Source of the DNA: Candidatus Parepulonipiscium sp. PG-Nun2H_MBin03 | GTDB taxonomy: Bacteria; Bacillota; Clostridia; Lachnospirales; Cellulosilyticaceae | Reading direction: 5' to 3' | Assembly (NCBI GenBank): GCA_001995005.1 | Contig: MDJN01000201.1 | Span: forward strand, 1-17,100 | DNA: 17,100 nt | In this document: in pieces, positions 6,686 through 16,121 of the stretch | Position numbering within the stretch: position 1 is the first letter of the stretch | Layout: the number at the start of each line of letters is the position of its first letter | Program-made: the position numbers and the translations under genes | Notes under the pieces: generated by a model | The model's database searches: none | The model's input: the letters and a program-made list of their open reading frames with translations, nothing else | Told to the model about the DNA's origin: nothing

Positions 6686-7840
6686 ATGAAAATATTTCAT
6701 ACTAGCGATTGGCATATTGGAAAAATCGTCAATAATTATTCTATGATATCTGACCAAACATATATACTAGATAAATTTATAGACTTAGTAGAAGAAGAAA
6801 AACCAGATGCGATAATTATAGCAGGAGATTTGTATGACAGGCCAATACCGCATAAACTGGCAGTAAAATTACTTAATAATACGTTAACAGAACTTGTAAT
6901 AAATAAGAAAATACCTGTTTTTGCAATATCAGGAAATCATGATAGCGGTGCAAGAGTAGGTTTTGGCTCAGATATTTTAAGAAAGGCAGGACTTTATATA
7001 GCAGGAGATACGTTATATGATAAGATTGAATTAAGTAAAAATAATAAGAGCTTTCATTTTTACCTAGTTCCTTATACCGAGCCTACAATTTTTAGAAGTA
7101 AATATAATGATATAAAGACACATCAAGATTGCATGGAGTTTATAGTAAACAAGATCAAAACAAATATGAACCCATTAGCGACAAATATTTTAGTAGGACA
7201 TGCCTATGTTTCAAAGATTGGCAGTGACACAGTAATAAAAAGTGAGTCAGAAAAACCACTTTCTATTGGAGATGCTGAAGTTATAGACTATAGCATATTT
7301 AATGACTTTGACTATGTAGCCCTGGGGCATTTACATGGTAGACAATATGTAGGTAGACCAGAAATACGATATTCAGGTTCACTGCTTAAATATTCATTCT
7401 CAGAAGTAACGCAAATTAAAGGAATAAATAAAGTTGAGATAAACGGTAAAGACGTACAAGTAACGTATATGGAACTTAAACCGAAAAAAGACTTTAAGAT
7501 TATAAAAGGAACGCTAGAAGAGTTGACCCAACAAGCGAGAGCAGCTGAAAATAAAACAGGCAAACAAAACAAGGACTATATACATGCCATATTGATGGAT
7601 GAAGAAGAGCTGATAAATCCCATAATGGCTCTTAGAAAATTATACCCAAATATTATGTCCCTAGAAAAGATACGAGATAATAAAGAATTTAACCTAAATA
7701 CTGACAGAGATTATAAAATAAAATCCCCAGTACAATTATTTGAAGAATTTTATAACAGTCATACTAATTATATATACACATTGAAAAAGCAACAATACGT
7801 AACGGATGTAATAGAAGAAGTGCAACGAGGTGAGTTATGA
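6686..7840 (+). CDS. sbcD: Exonuclease SbcCD, nuclease subunit SbcD (Mre11-like)
   Basis: A 384-residue calcineurin-like phosphoesterase. All metal-binding motifs are present: Asp8 and His10 (TSDWHIGK), Asp48 (GDLYDR), Asn84-His85-Asp86 (GNHD), His172 (GHAYV) and His215/His217 (LGHLHG). SbcD is the manganese-dependent nuclease that, with the SbcC ATPase, cuts DNA hairpins and processes DNA ends, including those blocked by protein. AAAGGAAGG lies directly before the ATG. Its stop overlaps the sbcC start by 4 bases, the usual arrangement. Length is typical for Firmicute SbcD. Confidence 0.96.
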   Translation: MKIFHTSDWHIGKIVNNYSMISDQTYILDKFIDLVEEEKPDAIIIAGDLYDRPIPHKLAVKLLNNTLTELVINKKIPVFAISGNHDSGARVGFGSDILRKAGLYIAGDTLYDKIELSKNNKSFHFYLVPYTEPTIFRSKYNDIKTHQDCMEFIVNKIKTNMNPLATNILVGHAYVSKIGSDTVIKSESEKPLSIGDAEVIDYSIFNDFDYVALGHLHGRQYVGRPEIRYSGSLLKYSFSEVTQIKGINKVEINGKDVQVTYMELKPKKDFKIIKGTLEELTQQARAAENKTGKQNKDYIHAILMDEEELINPIMALRKLYPNIMSLEKIRDNKEFNLNTDRDYKIKSPVQLFEEFYNSHTNYIYTLKKQQYVTDVIEEVQRGEL

Positions 7841-10800
7841 GACCAATAAAATTAGAGTTTGAGGCATTTGGGCCGTTTGCTGATAATACAATAATAGACT
7901 TTAGTGATTTAAAAGATAATATATTTGTGATATCAGGTCCGACAGGCTCTGGTAAAACTACTATTTTTGATGCGATTAGCTTTGCGTTATTTGGCGAAGC
8001 GAGCGGGGAAGGCAGAGGAAAAATAGATTATTTAAGAAGTGACTTCGTAGAACCAGATATAAATACTATTGTTAAATTTACATTTGAAATAGCATATAAA
8101 ATATACTATATAGTTAGAGAATACAAGCAAACAAAAGATGGTGTAAAAATAGTTAGATGTACGCTAGAGTATGAAGATACATTTTGTAAAGATAAAATAG
8201 TGATTTCTGGTAAGACCAATGTGGATAAAGAAGTAGAAGCTATTTTAGGGCTAAATAAAAATCAATTTAGACAAATAGTAATGTTACCGCAAGGTGAGTT
8301 TAAGAAATTGTTAGTTTCTGATACAAAAGATAAGCAAGAAATTTTTAGACATATATTTGGAACACAAATTTATAAAGATATCCAAGACGAGCTTAAACAA
8401 CGTGCTAAAAATGTTAAAGATAAATATATACTTGCACAAAGCAATATAGATAATTGTGTAAAACAATTAGGAGAGTTTGATACACAAGATTATGAAAATA
8501 TTATGAAGCAGACCATACAATATATTGATGCTGAAGAAAAAGAGATAAAAACATTAGACCAGGAGGTGAAAAAGTTAGAAAAAAATATAAATGAGTTGTA
8601 TCAGCAAAAAGAACGTGCGAAAAATAACAATAAAGTACTACAAAGTCTAAAAAATACTAAAAAAGATATAGAGGATAAACAAAAATTTCCTATTAAAGAA
8701 TACGAGAGTAAAATTGAATTAATAAAAAAAGTAAAAGACTTATCACCTATGTATAACAATTTAGTAGATTATAAAAAAAAAGTAAAAGACTTAACAGCTA
8801 CCATTGAAACTATAAACAAAGAGCTTAATACAAATAAGTTAGCATTAGATACTAAACGAACGGCAAATTCACAGCTAGAAGAAAAGTTAAAAAATCATGA
8901 CGAGCTAAAAAAACAACATACATTGCTTGAGGAATTAATTCCTAAGATGCAGCAAAGAGAAAAATTACAACAAGACCTGGTCGTGCACATAAAGAATGTG
9001 GATAATTCTATAGAACATAATAAAAAAATTAGTGACAGCATAAAAGAACATAAGAAGAAAAAAGAGAAATTAGAGCAAGAAATTAAAAAGTTATACGAAA
9101 TTAAGTTAGAACGAGAAAAAATAAATAATATGTTCTCAGAAACAACAACTCAACTAAAAAAATTACGAGAAGCTTTTAAATTAGTTAAGGATTATGAAGA
9201 AGTAGTAGACAGATATGCAAAAAATAAGAAAAGTTATGAAGCCAAACGTGAAGAATATGATAAGATTAAAAAGAGATACGAAAAGTTAGAAAGAATTTAT
9301 AGCGACGAGCAAGCAGGTATACTGGCGAGTACGCTAGAAGATGATATGCCGTGTCCGGTATGTGGTTCAACGCAACACCCAAGCCCCGCTAGTATATCAG
9401 CGAACTTAAAGGTGCCAGATAAAAAAGAACTAGATATGTTAAAGAAATCCGTTGAATATAGTAACACTCAAAAGGACGAGGCTTGTACTAAAGTGGCTGC
9501 AATACATCAAGATAAACAAAATAAATATGATAATATAAATAAGATTTTATTAGAATTACAAATCGGAGAATATACAGAGAATACCAGTAAAAAAGTAACG
9601 GAAAAAGGCAAAGAAATAAATAAATGTAGCCAAAATCTAGAAGAGAAACTAAAAGGTATAAATGCTCAACTTAGTTTAGAAACAAAATGGCAAGAAGATT
9701 TGGAAGAATGTAAAAGCATGTTAACTAAATTAGAAAATGAAAGTGAAAGTGAACAACAGAAGCTAAAAAAACTTGAAATTGATACGGCTAAACTACAACA
9801 AGGTTTAGTTGCAATTGAAGTAAATGGCAATCAAAGTATTAAGGATATAACTGATAAGCGTACTCAAATTGATAACCAGATAAAATCAGAGCAAGAAGCA
9901 CACAAAGTATTGCAAGAAGAGATAAAAAATTTAAGCAATGTACAAATAGAAAAATCTACAACTAAAGAAAATCAACTTAACAGACAACAAGAATTAGAAA
10001 ATCAGATCGCTAAAGGAAAAGCAGACTTACAAAAAGAATTAGTTTCTTTAGATATAGATTTAGAAAAATTTCGTAATATATTAGAAGATATAGTGAACAT
10101 AGAAATGTATGAAGAAGCTGTGAGTAAGTATAAAGAAGAATTGCATGCATTAAAAGTTGCAGAAAGTGAACTACAAAAGCAGCTAAAAGATGAATATTTA
10201 AAAGATATTAATGAAATAGAATTTATTATTAGTAAAATAAAGTGTGAAAGAAATAAGTTGCACGAACAGAGTAAGCAAAGAAATGGTAATAAAAAGAGCA
10301 AATGTAATGTTTTGGACAACATGAAAGTGCTTTATGAGGAATATAAAATAGCCCATGAAGAATATGCGATAATAGGCGAGATAAGCGAAGTGGCAAACGG
10401 AAAGAAAAATCCGCACATATCATATGAAAATTACGTTTTAGGGGCATATTTCGATGATATAATAAATGCAGCAAATAGCAGATTAGGAAAGATGACTTCA
10501 GGAAGATTTTACCTAGTTAAGCAACAACAAGATGTAATTAAAGGTACAGCTCAGCGAGGGCTTGGCATATCAGTATATGATAATTATACAAACACATCTC
10601 GAGATGCAAAAACATTATCTGGGGGCGAAAGCTTTAAAGCATCGCTTGCATTAGCATTAGGACTTTCTGATTTAATACAAGAAAATTCGGGTGGAATACA
10701 AATAGATACAATGTTTATAGATGAAGGATTTGGCACACTAGATTATCAATCGCTAGACAGTGCGGTAGATACTTTAATGGAATTGCAAATAGGTGGCAGG

Positions 10801-10905
10801 CTTGTAGGGGTTATCTCACATGTGGACGAGCTAAAAGATAGAATACCTATAAAGCTTGAGGTTAGCACATCAAACAGAGGTAGTTTAGTTAAATGGGCTA
10901 GTTAA
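7837..10905 (+). CDS. sbcC: Exonuclease SbcCD, ATPase subunit SbcC (Rad50-like)
   Basis: A 1022-residue SMC-type ATPase. The N-terminal lobe has Walker A GPTGSGKTT at 34-42 and the Q-loop region MLPQGEFKKLL near 150. Long lysine/glutamate-rich coiled coils run from about 175 to 500 and from 520 to 840. Between them at 506-509 is the zinc hook CPVC, placed almost exactly mid-protein as needed for hook dimerisation. The C-terminal lobe has the signature LSGGES at 927-932 and Walker B ending in Asp962-Glu963 (MFIDEGFGTLD). It partners SbcD in repair. Translation is probably coupled through the ATGA overlap, with GAGGTGA just upstream. Confidence 0.96.
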   Translation: MRPIKLEFEAFGPFADNTIIDFSDLKDNIFVISGPTGSGKTTIFDAISFALFGEASGEGRGKIDYLRSDFVEPDINTIVKFTFEIAYKIYYIVREYKQTKDGVKIVRCTLEYEDTFCKDKIVISGKTNVDKEVEAILGLNKNQFRQIVMLPQGEFKKLLVSDTKDKQEIFRHIFGTQIYKDIQDELKQRAKNVKDKYILAQSNIDNCVKQLGEFDTQDYENIMKQTIQYIDAEEKEIKTLDQEVKKLEKNINELYQQKERAKNNNKVLQSLKNTKKDIEDKQKFPIKEYESKIELIKKVKDLSPMYNNLVDYKKKVKDLTATIETINKELNTNKLALDTKRTANSQLEEKLKNHDELKKQHTLLEELIPKMQQREKLQQDLVVHIKNVDNSIEHNKKISDSIKEHKKKKEKLEQEIKKLYEIKLEREKINNMFSETTTQLKKLREAFKLVKDYEEVVDRYAKNKKSYEAKREEYDKIKKRYEKLERIYSDEQAGILASTLEDDMPCPVCGSTQHPSPASISANLKVPDKKELDMLKKSVEYSNTQKDEACTKVAAIHQDKQNKYDNINKILLELQIGEYTENTSKKVTEKGKEINKCSQNLEEKLKGINAQLSLETKWQEDLEECKSMLTKLENESESEQQKLKKLEIDTAKLQQGLVAIEVNGNQSIKDITDKRTQIDNQIKSEQEAHKVLQEEIKNLSNVQIEKSTTKENQLNRQQELENQIAKGKADLQKELVSLDIDLEKFRNILEDIVNIEMYEEAVSKYKEELHALKVAESELQKQLKDEYLKDINEIEFIISKIKCERNKLHEQSKQRNGNKKSKCNVLDNMKVLYEEYKIAHEEYAIIGEISEVANGKKNPHISYENYVLGAYFDDIINAANSRLGKMTSGRFYLVKQQQDVIKGTAQRGLGISVYDNYTNTSRDAKTLSGGESFKASLALALGLSDLIQENSGGIQIDTMFIDEGFGTLDYQSLDSAVDTLMELQIGGRLVGVISHVDELKDRIPIKLEVSTSNRGSLVKWAS

Positions 10906-11005
10906 AATATACTTGGAGATTACACTTTATTGCCTTTACAAAGTTTTTGAGGTGTGATAAGTTGAATAAAGTAGGTTAATATTATTATATAAGTAGGAGG
11001 ATATT

Positions 11006-12322
11006 ATGATAAAACAATTAAATGCATTACCAGAAGTAAAGTATGAAGGTAAAGATAGCAAGAATGAATTTAGTTTTAAGTATTACAATCCAGACGAAAT
11101 TATATTAGGAAAGCCGATGAAAGATTATCTAAAATTTGCTTTAAGTTATTGGCATACTCTATGCGGTGATGGAACTGATCCATTTGGAGTAGGCACAATT
11201 GATCGTAATTATGCAGGCACAACTCCTATGGAACAAGCAAAAGCAAAAGCAGATTTAGCATTTGCACTTATGCAAAAATTAGGTGTGGAGTATTTTTGTT
11301 TCCATGATGTGGATATTGCACCAGAAGGAAATAACTTATCAGAATTAAAAGCTAACCTTATTGAAATAACAGATTATATTAAAACTTTAATGGATAAAAC
11401 AGGCATTAAATTATTATGGGGAACTGCAAATTGTTTTAGTCATCCAAGGTATATGAATGGAGCTGGAACAGCGTCGCAAGCAGATGTATTTGCGTGTGCG
11501 GCAACTCAAATTAAAAATGCTATAGATGCTACAATTAAATTAGGTGGTACAGGATATGTATTTTGGGGAGGCCGAGAAGGATATGAAACCTTACTAAATA
11601 CGAATATGGCACTAGAGCTAGACAATATGGCAAGACTTATGCACATGGCGGTTGATTATGCAAGAAGTAAAGGGTTTACAGGAGATTTTTATATTGAACC
11701 AAAACCAAAAGAGCCAACTAAGCACCAATATGATTTTGATGTAAGCACAGTAATTGGATTTCTTAGAAAATATAATCTAGATAAAGATTTTAAAATGAAT
11801 ATAGAAGCAAACCATGCAACTCTTGCGGGACACACATTCCAACATGAATTGCATGTGGCAAGAATAAATGATGTATTCGGTTCTATAGATGCAAATCAAG
11901 GAGATTTACTATTAGGCTGGGATACTGACCAGTTTCCGACGAATATATACGATGCTACACTATGTATGTATGAAGTTATTAAAGCTGGTGGATTTACAAA
12001 TGGTGGGCTAAACTTTGACGCAAAAGTTAGACGTGCATCATATAAGATAGATGACATAGTGCTTGCTTATATAGCAGGTATGGATACATTTGCACTAGGG
12101 CTTAGAATTGCTAATAAACTATTAGAAGACGGAAGAATAGAAGATTTTGTTGCTAAAAGATATGATAGTTATACTACTGGAATAGGTGCAGAAATTATAG
12201 CAGGCAAAGTAGGGTTTGAAGAACTTGAAAAATATGCATTAGGACTGGATGAAATTGAGATACAAAGCGGAAAACAAGAAGGTTTAGAAGCTATATTTAA
12301 CAATGTAATGTTTAGTGTATAA
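11006..12322 (+). CDS. xylA: Xylose isomerase
   Basis: A 438-residue class II xylose isomerase, the standard length, converting D-xylose to D-xylulose. The catalytic His100 is in FCFHDVDIAPEG and the VFWGGREGYE signature follows near residue 188. The metal ligands are all visible: Glu231 (YIEPKPKEPT), Glu267 and His270 (IEANHATLAGH), Asp295 (SIDANQGD), Asp306 and Asp308 (GWDTDQFP) and Asp338 (NFDAKVRR). AGGAGG lies 5 bases before the ATG. xylB follows after 37 bases, so the two form a xylose catabolic operon. No XylR gene, transporter or clear catabolite-response element is in view, and the promoter is not obvious. Confidence 0.97.
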   Translation: MIKQLNALPEVKYEGKDSKNEFSFKYYNPDEIILGKPMKDYLKFALSYWHTLCGDGTDPFGVGTIDRNYAGTTPMEQAKAKADLAFALMQKLGVEYFCFHDVDIAPEGNNLSELKANLIEITDYIKTLMDKTGIKLLWGTANCFSHPRYMNGAGTASQADVFACAATQIKNAIDATIKLGGTGYVFWGGREGYETLLNTNMALELDNMARLMHMAVDYARSKGFTGDFYIEPKPKEPTKHQYDFDVSTVIGFLRKYNLDKDFKMNIEANHATLAGHTFQHELHVARINDVFGSIDANQGDLLLGWDTDQFPTNIYDATLCMYEVIKAGGFTNGGLNFDAKVRRASYKIDDIVLAYIAGMDTFALGLRIANKLLEDGRIEDFVAKRYDSYTTGIGAEIIAGKVGFEELEKYALGLDEIEIQSGKQEGLEAIFNNVMFSV

Positions 12323-12359
12323 AATAGATACAGTTGATGTTAAGAAAGGAAAATCATTT

Positions 12360-13886
12360 ATGGAATATATTTTAGGTGTGGATCTGGGTACATCTGGAAC
12401 GAAAACTGTATTATTTAAAAAGGATGGCCAAAAAGTTGCTAGTAGCACAGTAGAGTATGAATTAATTGCACCAAAAAATGGATGGGCTGAGCAAAATCCT
12501 GATGACTGGTGGAACGCTACAATTACTACTATTAAAGATGTAATTGATAAAGCAAACGTTAACCCTGATGACATTAAAGGATTAGGTATATCAGGGCAAA
12601 TGCACGGGCTTGTTATGTTGGATAAAGATGGCAAAGTTCTGCGAAACTGTATATTATGGTGTGATGGAAGAACGGGTAAAGAGTGTCAAGAGATTACTGA
12701 TATAATAGGGCAAGAACGTCTTATAGAAATTACTGCAAATCCTGCATTAACAGGTTTTACAGCTGGAAAAATTATGTGGGTAAAAAAACATGAACCACAG
12801 ATTTTTGAACAATGCAGTAAAATTTTATTACCAAAAGATTATATAAGATATAAATTAACTGACCTTTATGGGGCTGAAGTTTCTGACGCTTCTGGAACTA
12901 ATTTATTTGATATCAAAGCTAAAACGTGGTCAACCGAGATATTAGACAAATTAGGTATTAATGCAGAATTTTTGCCACCTACAAAAGAAGCGGTGGACGT
13001 AGCTGGAAAGATTAGTGAAAAAGCTAGTAAATTAACAGGATTAACAACAGATACAATTGTATGTTATGGTGCAGCGGATAATGCGGCGGCAGCCGTTGGT
13101 ACAGGAGTAGTGTCGACGGGCAAAGCATTTACGACAATAGGAACTTCTGGTGTTATTTTTGTTCACGCAGACGAAGCTATAATTGATAAAGGTGGGAGAG
13201 TGCACACGTTTTGTTCAGCAGTGCCTAATAAATATACAGTTATGAGCTGCACACTATCTGCAGGGTTATCGTTAAAATGGTTTAGAGATAATTTTTGTAG
13301 TGATGAAGTAAATGTTGCAAAACATCTGCAAAAAGATAGCTATGACATTATAAATGAAGGTGTAGATAAGATTGAAATAGGAGCAAATCAACTAATATTT
13401 TTACCGTATTTGATGGGAGAGCGCTCTCCTATTTTAGATGAGAAATCAAGGGCAGTGTTTGTAGGATTAAGTGCAATTCATACAAAATATCATATGTTGC
13501 GTGCAATAATGGAAGGTGTTATGTATTCCCAAAGGCAATGTCTTGACGTAATAAAAGAGATGGGAATAAAAAATAATTTAATGTACGCTTGTGGCGGTGG
13601 TGCAAAAAGTAAGCTATGGCGACAAATGATGGCTGATATGTATGATGTTAACGTGCTTACTGTAAAAAATGAGGAAGGTCCGGCACTAGGCGTAGCTATT
13701 TTGGCAGCTGTGGCAAGTGGGATGTACGATAGTGTAGAGAGTGCATGTGAAGTTATGGTTCAAACTAAAGAAACCATTAAGCCTAATCTACAAAGTCATA
13801 ACGAGTACGAACAGTATTATGAAATATACAAAAAATTATATCCTGCATTAAAAGAAAGTTTTGAAAGCTTAAATAAATTAATATAA
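12360..13886 (+). CDS. xylB: Xylulokinase
   Basis: A 508-residue FGGY-family sugar kinase that phosphorylates D-xylulose to xylulose 5-phosphate for the pentose phosphate pathway. Visible motifs are the N-terminal phosphate-binding loop DLGTSGTKT, the substrate-site region GISGQMHGLVMLD, LWCDGRT, the catalytic Asp240 (GAADNAAAAVGTG) and the C-terminal FGGY signature GGGAKSKLWRQMMADM. The ATG at 12360 was chosen over an in-frame GTG at 12315: AGAAAGGA lies 9 bases upstream and the protein then begins MEYILGVDLGTSG, as in the family. Paired with xylA; substrate assignment rests on this neighbour as well as on sequence. Confidence 0.95.
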   Translation: MEYILGVDLGTSGTKTVLFKKDGQKVASSTVEYELIAPKNGWAEQNPDDWWNATITTIKDVIDKANVNPDDIKGLGISGQMHGLVMLDKDGKVLRNCILWCDGRTGKECQEITDIIGQERLIEITANPALTGFTAGKIMWVKKHEPQIFEQCSKILLPKDYIRYKLTDLYGAEVSDASGTNLFDIKAKTWSTEILDKLGINAEFLPPTKEAVDVAGKISEKASKLTGLTTDTIVCYGAADNAAAAVGTGVVSTGKAFTTIGTSGVIFVHADEAIIDKGGRVHTFCSAVPNKYTVMSCTLSAGLSLKWFRDNFCSDEVNVAKHLQKDSYDIINEGVDKIEIGANQLIFLPYLMGERSPILDEKSRAVFVGLSAIHTKYHMLRAIMEGVMYSQRQCLDVIKEMGIKNNLMYACGGGAKSKLWRQMMADMYDVNVLTVKNEEGPALGVAILAAVASGMYDSVESACEVMVQTKETIKPNLQSHNEYEQYYEIYKKLYPALKESFESLNKLI

Positions 13887-13926
13887 AAAAAATCCATAGG
13901 GATATTTTAGGCCCTATGGATTTTTT
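13887..13926. terminator. Bidirectional terminator between convergent genes
   Basis: A perfect 15-bp inverted repeat (13887-13901 with 13912-13926; core TCCATAGGG / CCCTATGGA) with a 10-base loop has A-runs on one side and T-runs on the other. It can therefore end transcripts from both strands. It lies directly after xylB and just past the end of the minus-strand gene, serving both. Confidence 0.93.
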
Positions 13927-13932
13927 AAACCA

Positions 13933-14430
13933 TTACTCAATTTCAGATAGTAGAGGTACTTCTATCATTGATGGCTTGTAGGTTGTACTTAAAATTGCGT
14001 CAGGTTCGCTTGATAATGCAACTCCGACTGCATCCATTAATATACTAGTAGATACAGCTACGTTATCTGTATCGTTAAGCTCTATAGATTGAGTAGCAAC
14101 TACGTAGTCATTTACAAAGTCGATACTAGAGTTGATATCAGAATAAAGAGCACGCTCAGCCTCATCAAATCCTTCAAGTGAAACAGATACAATAGTTTCG
14201 TCTTCAATCGTTACTACAAGATTCATATTAGCATCTGAAAATGCAAGATTTGCAAGGTATGTACCATCTTCATACATTGTAGAAGGTGAAAAAACCTCTG
14301 CAACTTCTCCGGCATCTGCATCGCCAGAAAACATTAGAAATCCGGTAAAACAAATTGCAGCAACCCCTAACATTATTGCTGGAACTTTGATGTCATGTAA
14401 ATTAATAACCATAAATTTGTGGCGTGACAT
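13933..14430 (-). CDS. Membrane-anchored acidic protein resembling a degenerate FMN-binding domain
   Basis: A 165-residue protein not recognised by name. Residues 1-15 are short and basic, residues about 16-35 form one hydrophobic segment (signal anchor), and the rest should lie outside the membrane. The outer part has 26 acidic but only two basic residues. From residue 53, YEDGTYLANLAFSD and VVTIEDETIVSVSLEGFDE resemble the start of FMN_bind domains (Y-x-D-G-x-Y, then a V-E-x-G-x-I-V repeat), and 123-140 (NVAVSTSILMDAVGVALS) resembles the SGATxTSxxLxxAVxxAL end. The threonine that carries covalent flavin in that family is replaced by Val126, so it may not bind flavin covalently. AAGGAGGG lies 6 bases before the start. 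It is transcribed away from purH. Gene real; function uncertain. Confidence 0.8.
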   Translation of the reverse strand: MSRHKFMVINLHDIKVPAIMLGVAAICFTGFLMFSGDADAGEVAEVFSPSTMYEDGTYLANLAFSDANMNLVVTIEDETIVSVSLEGFDEAERALYSDINSSIDFVNDYVVATQSIELNDTDNVAVSTSILMDAVGVALSSEPDAILSTTYKPSMIEVPLLSEIE

Positions 14431-14463
14431 AAATAACCCTCCTTATAATTTTAACTTAATATT

Positions 14464-14469
14464 ATTATA
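14464..14469 (-). promoter_or_regulatory. Possible -10 box of the minus-strand acidic protein gene
   Basis: On the minus strand TATAAT (plus-strand 14464-14469) lies about 34 bases before the start codon of the acidic protein. No good -35 box is seen at 16-18 bases, only AT-rich DNA. The region 14445-14531 between the two divergent genes holds nothing else recognisable. Low confidence. Confidence 0.35.
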
Positions 14470-14508
14470 TGGACACGTCTTAAGCTATATAACTAAAACT
14501 TAAAAAAA

Positions 14509-14537
14509 TATACATTTTCTCCAAAAGATGATATAAT
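14509..14537 (+). promoter_or_regulatory. Promoter of purH
   Basis: TATACA (14509-14514), a 17-base spacer, and a perfect TATAAT (14532-14537) preceded by TG at 14529-14530 form an extended -10 promoter. Transcription would begin near 14544, leaving a leader of only about 24 bases, too short for a purine riboswitch. No PurR-box pair is evident. Confidence 0.75.
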
Positions 14538-14567
14538 AGTGTCGAATAAAATTATTAGGAGGAAAAG

Positions 14568-16112
14568 ATGCAAGCATTAATTAGTGTATCAGATAAGCAA
14601 GGAATTGTAGAACTAGCAACAGAGCTAGCAAAGTTAGGAGTTGAAATTATATCCACTGGAGGTACAGCAACAGTACTAAAAGAAGCTGGTTTAGATGTAA
14701 TGGAGATATCAGAAGTGACAGGCTTTCAAGAATGTTTGGATGGACGAGTAAAAACTTTGCACCCAAATGTTCATGCAGGAATATTAAACATAAGAAAGAA
14801 CAAAGACCATCAACAACAAATGAAAAATATGAGTCTTAACAACATAGATTTTGTAATAGTAAATTTATACCCCTTTAAAAATACCATTTTAAAAGAGAAC
14901 GTGACATTAGAAGAAGCGATAGAAAATATTGATATCGGGGGACCAGCTATGTTGCGCTCGGCAGCTAAAAATTATCAAGATGTTGTAGCCGTGGTGGACC
15001 CTGCAGATTATAAGGTAATAATAGAAGAAATAAATGAAAATGGAGTAGTATCACCTAAAACAAAAATGTATTTAGCAGCTAAAGTTTTTAGCCATACTTC
15101 AAATTATGATACTATGATAGCAAGATATCTTAATGAAAATCAACAAAACCCAATATTATTACCAGATAAATTAACGTTGACTTTTGAGAAAATTCAGGAT
15201 ATGAGATATGGAGAAAATCCACATCAATTAGCAGCATTTTATAAAGAAGTAGGATATACAAAAGGTTCGTTAGCAGAAGCTACGCAGTTAAATGGCAAAG
15301 AATTATCTTATAATAATATAAATGATGCAAATGGAGCCTTAGCATTACTAAAAGAGTTTGATACGCCAACTGTTGTGGCGGTAAAGCATGCAACTCCTTG
15401 TGGTGTGGGAAGTGCACAGACTATATTAGAAGCGTATAATAAAGCATACAAAGCAGATCCAATGTCAATATTTGGTGGAATTGTTGTGTGTAATGCAGAA
15501 GTTAATGAGCAAGCTGCAATGGAAATGAAAAAAATATTTTTAGAGATAATTATAGCTCCATCATATACTAAAGAGGCTATTGAAATATTAAGTACAAAGA
15601 AAAATTTACGTGTATTGCAACTTGAAAATATAGATTATAGATATGCACAAGCACTAGATATGAAAAAAGTTGATGGGGGCATGATAGTTCAGCAAGTAGA
15701 TAATATGCTTTTTGCAGAAGATTTAGAAGTAGTAACTAATGTAGCTCCGTCAGAGGAACAACTAGAAGATTTAAAATTTGCCTGGAAATTAGTAAAGCAT
15801 GTTAAATCAAATGCTATTGTATTGGCTAAAGAACAAGCGTCTGTAGGCATAGGTGGTGGACAAGTGAATAGAATTTGGGCAACGAAGCAAGCAATAGAGT
15901 ATGGTACACAATTTTCAGGAGATGTTAAAGGAAGTGTTATGGCATCAGATGCATTTTTTCCATTTGATGATTGCGTAAAAGAAGCGATAGACGCTGGGGT
16001 AAGTGCAATAATTCAACCAGGAGGTTCGCTAAGAGACCAAGATAGCATAGATATGTGCAATAAACATGGGATAGCCATGGTATTTACAAATATGAGACAT
16101 TTTAAGCATTAA
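14568..16112 (+). CDS. purH: Bifunctional AICAR formyltransferase / IMP cyclohydrolase
   Basis: A 514-residue protein that performs the last two steps of IMP synthesis. Residues 1 to about 150 are the MGS-like cyclohydrolase domain (ALISVSDKQGI, EIISTGGTATVLKEAG, then DGRVKTLHPNVHAGIL). The rest is the transformylase, with the catalytic Lys273-His274 in VKHATPCGVG and the PGGSLRDQD segment near the C-terminus. AGGAGG lies 5 bases before the ATG. Unlike in many Firmicutes it is not inside a purine operon here: it has its own promoter and terminator, with a divergent unrelated gene on one side and efp on the other. Length is normal. Confidence 0.97.
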   Translation: MQALISVSDKQGIVELATELAKLGVEIISTGGTATVLKEAGLDVMEISEVTGFQECLDGRVKTLHPNVHAGILNIRKNKDHQQQMKNMSLNNIDFVIVNLYPFKNTILKENVTLEEAIENIDIGGPAMLRSAAKNYQDVVAVVDPADYKVIIEEINENGVVSPKTKMYLAAKVFSHTSNYDTMIARYLNENQQNPILLPDKLTLTFEKIQDMRYGENPHQLAAFYKEVGYTKGSLAEATQLNGKELSYNNINDANGALALLKEFDTPTVVAVKHATPCGVGSAQTILEAYNKAYKADPMSIFGGIVVCNAEVNEQAAMEMKKIFLEIIIAPSYTKEAIEILSTKKNLRVLQLENIDYRYAQALDMKKVDGGMIVQQVDNMLFAEDLEVVTNVAPSEEQLEDLKFAWKLVKHVKSNAIVLAKEQASVGIGGGQVNRIWATKQAIEYGTQFSGDVKGSVMASDAFFPFDDCVKEAIDAGVSAIIQPGGSLRDQDSIDMCNKHGIAMVFTNMRHFKH

Positions 16113-16121
16113 TAAATTTAG

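Noticed and set aside
9340..9380. CPVC motif in sbcC as a separate zinc-finger protein
   Set aside because: It lies mid-way between two coiled coils in an unbroken SbcC frame, exactly where the Rad50 zinc hook belongs.
10002..10474. Minus-strand open frames opposite sbcC coiled coil
   Set aside because: Hydrophobic Phe/Leu-rich translations are the expected antisense of Lys/Glu-rich coiled-coil codons, and sbcC is intact through the region.
10976..10990. Identical 15-base AT stretch (TTAATATTATTATAT) also at 14456-14470
   Set aside because: It is low-complexity A/T sequence in an AT-rich genome; a shared regulator is possible but chance is the simpler reading.
10962..10991. TTGAAT and TATATA as a xylA promoter
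   Set aside because: The transcription start would fall at about 10998, inside the xylA ribosome binding site at 10995-11000.
12315..12359. Upstream GTG start for xylB
   Set aside because: It overlaps the end of xylA, has no ribosome binding site, and adds 15 residues before the conserved kinase start; ATG 12360 has AGAAAGGA.
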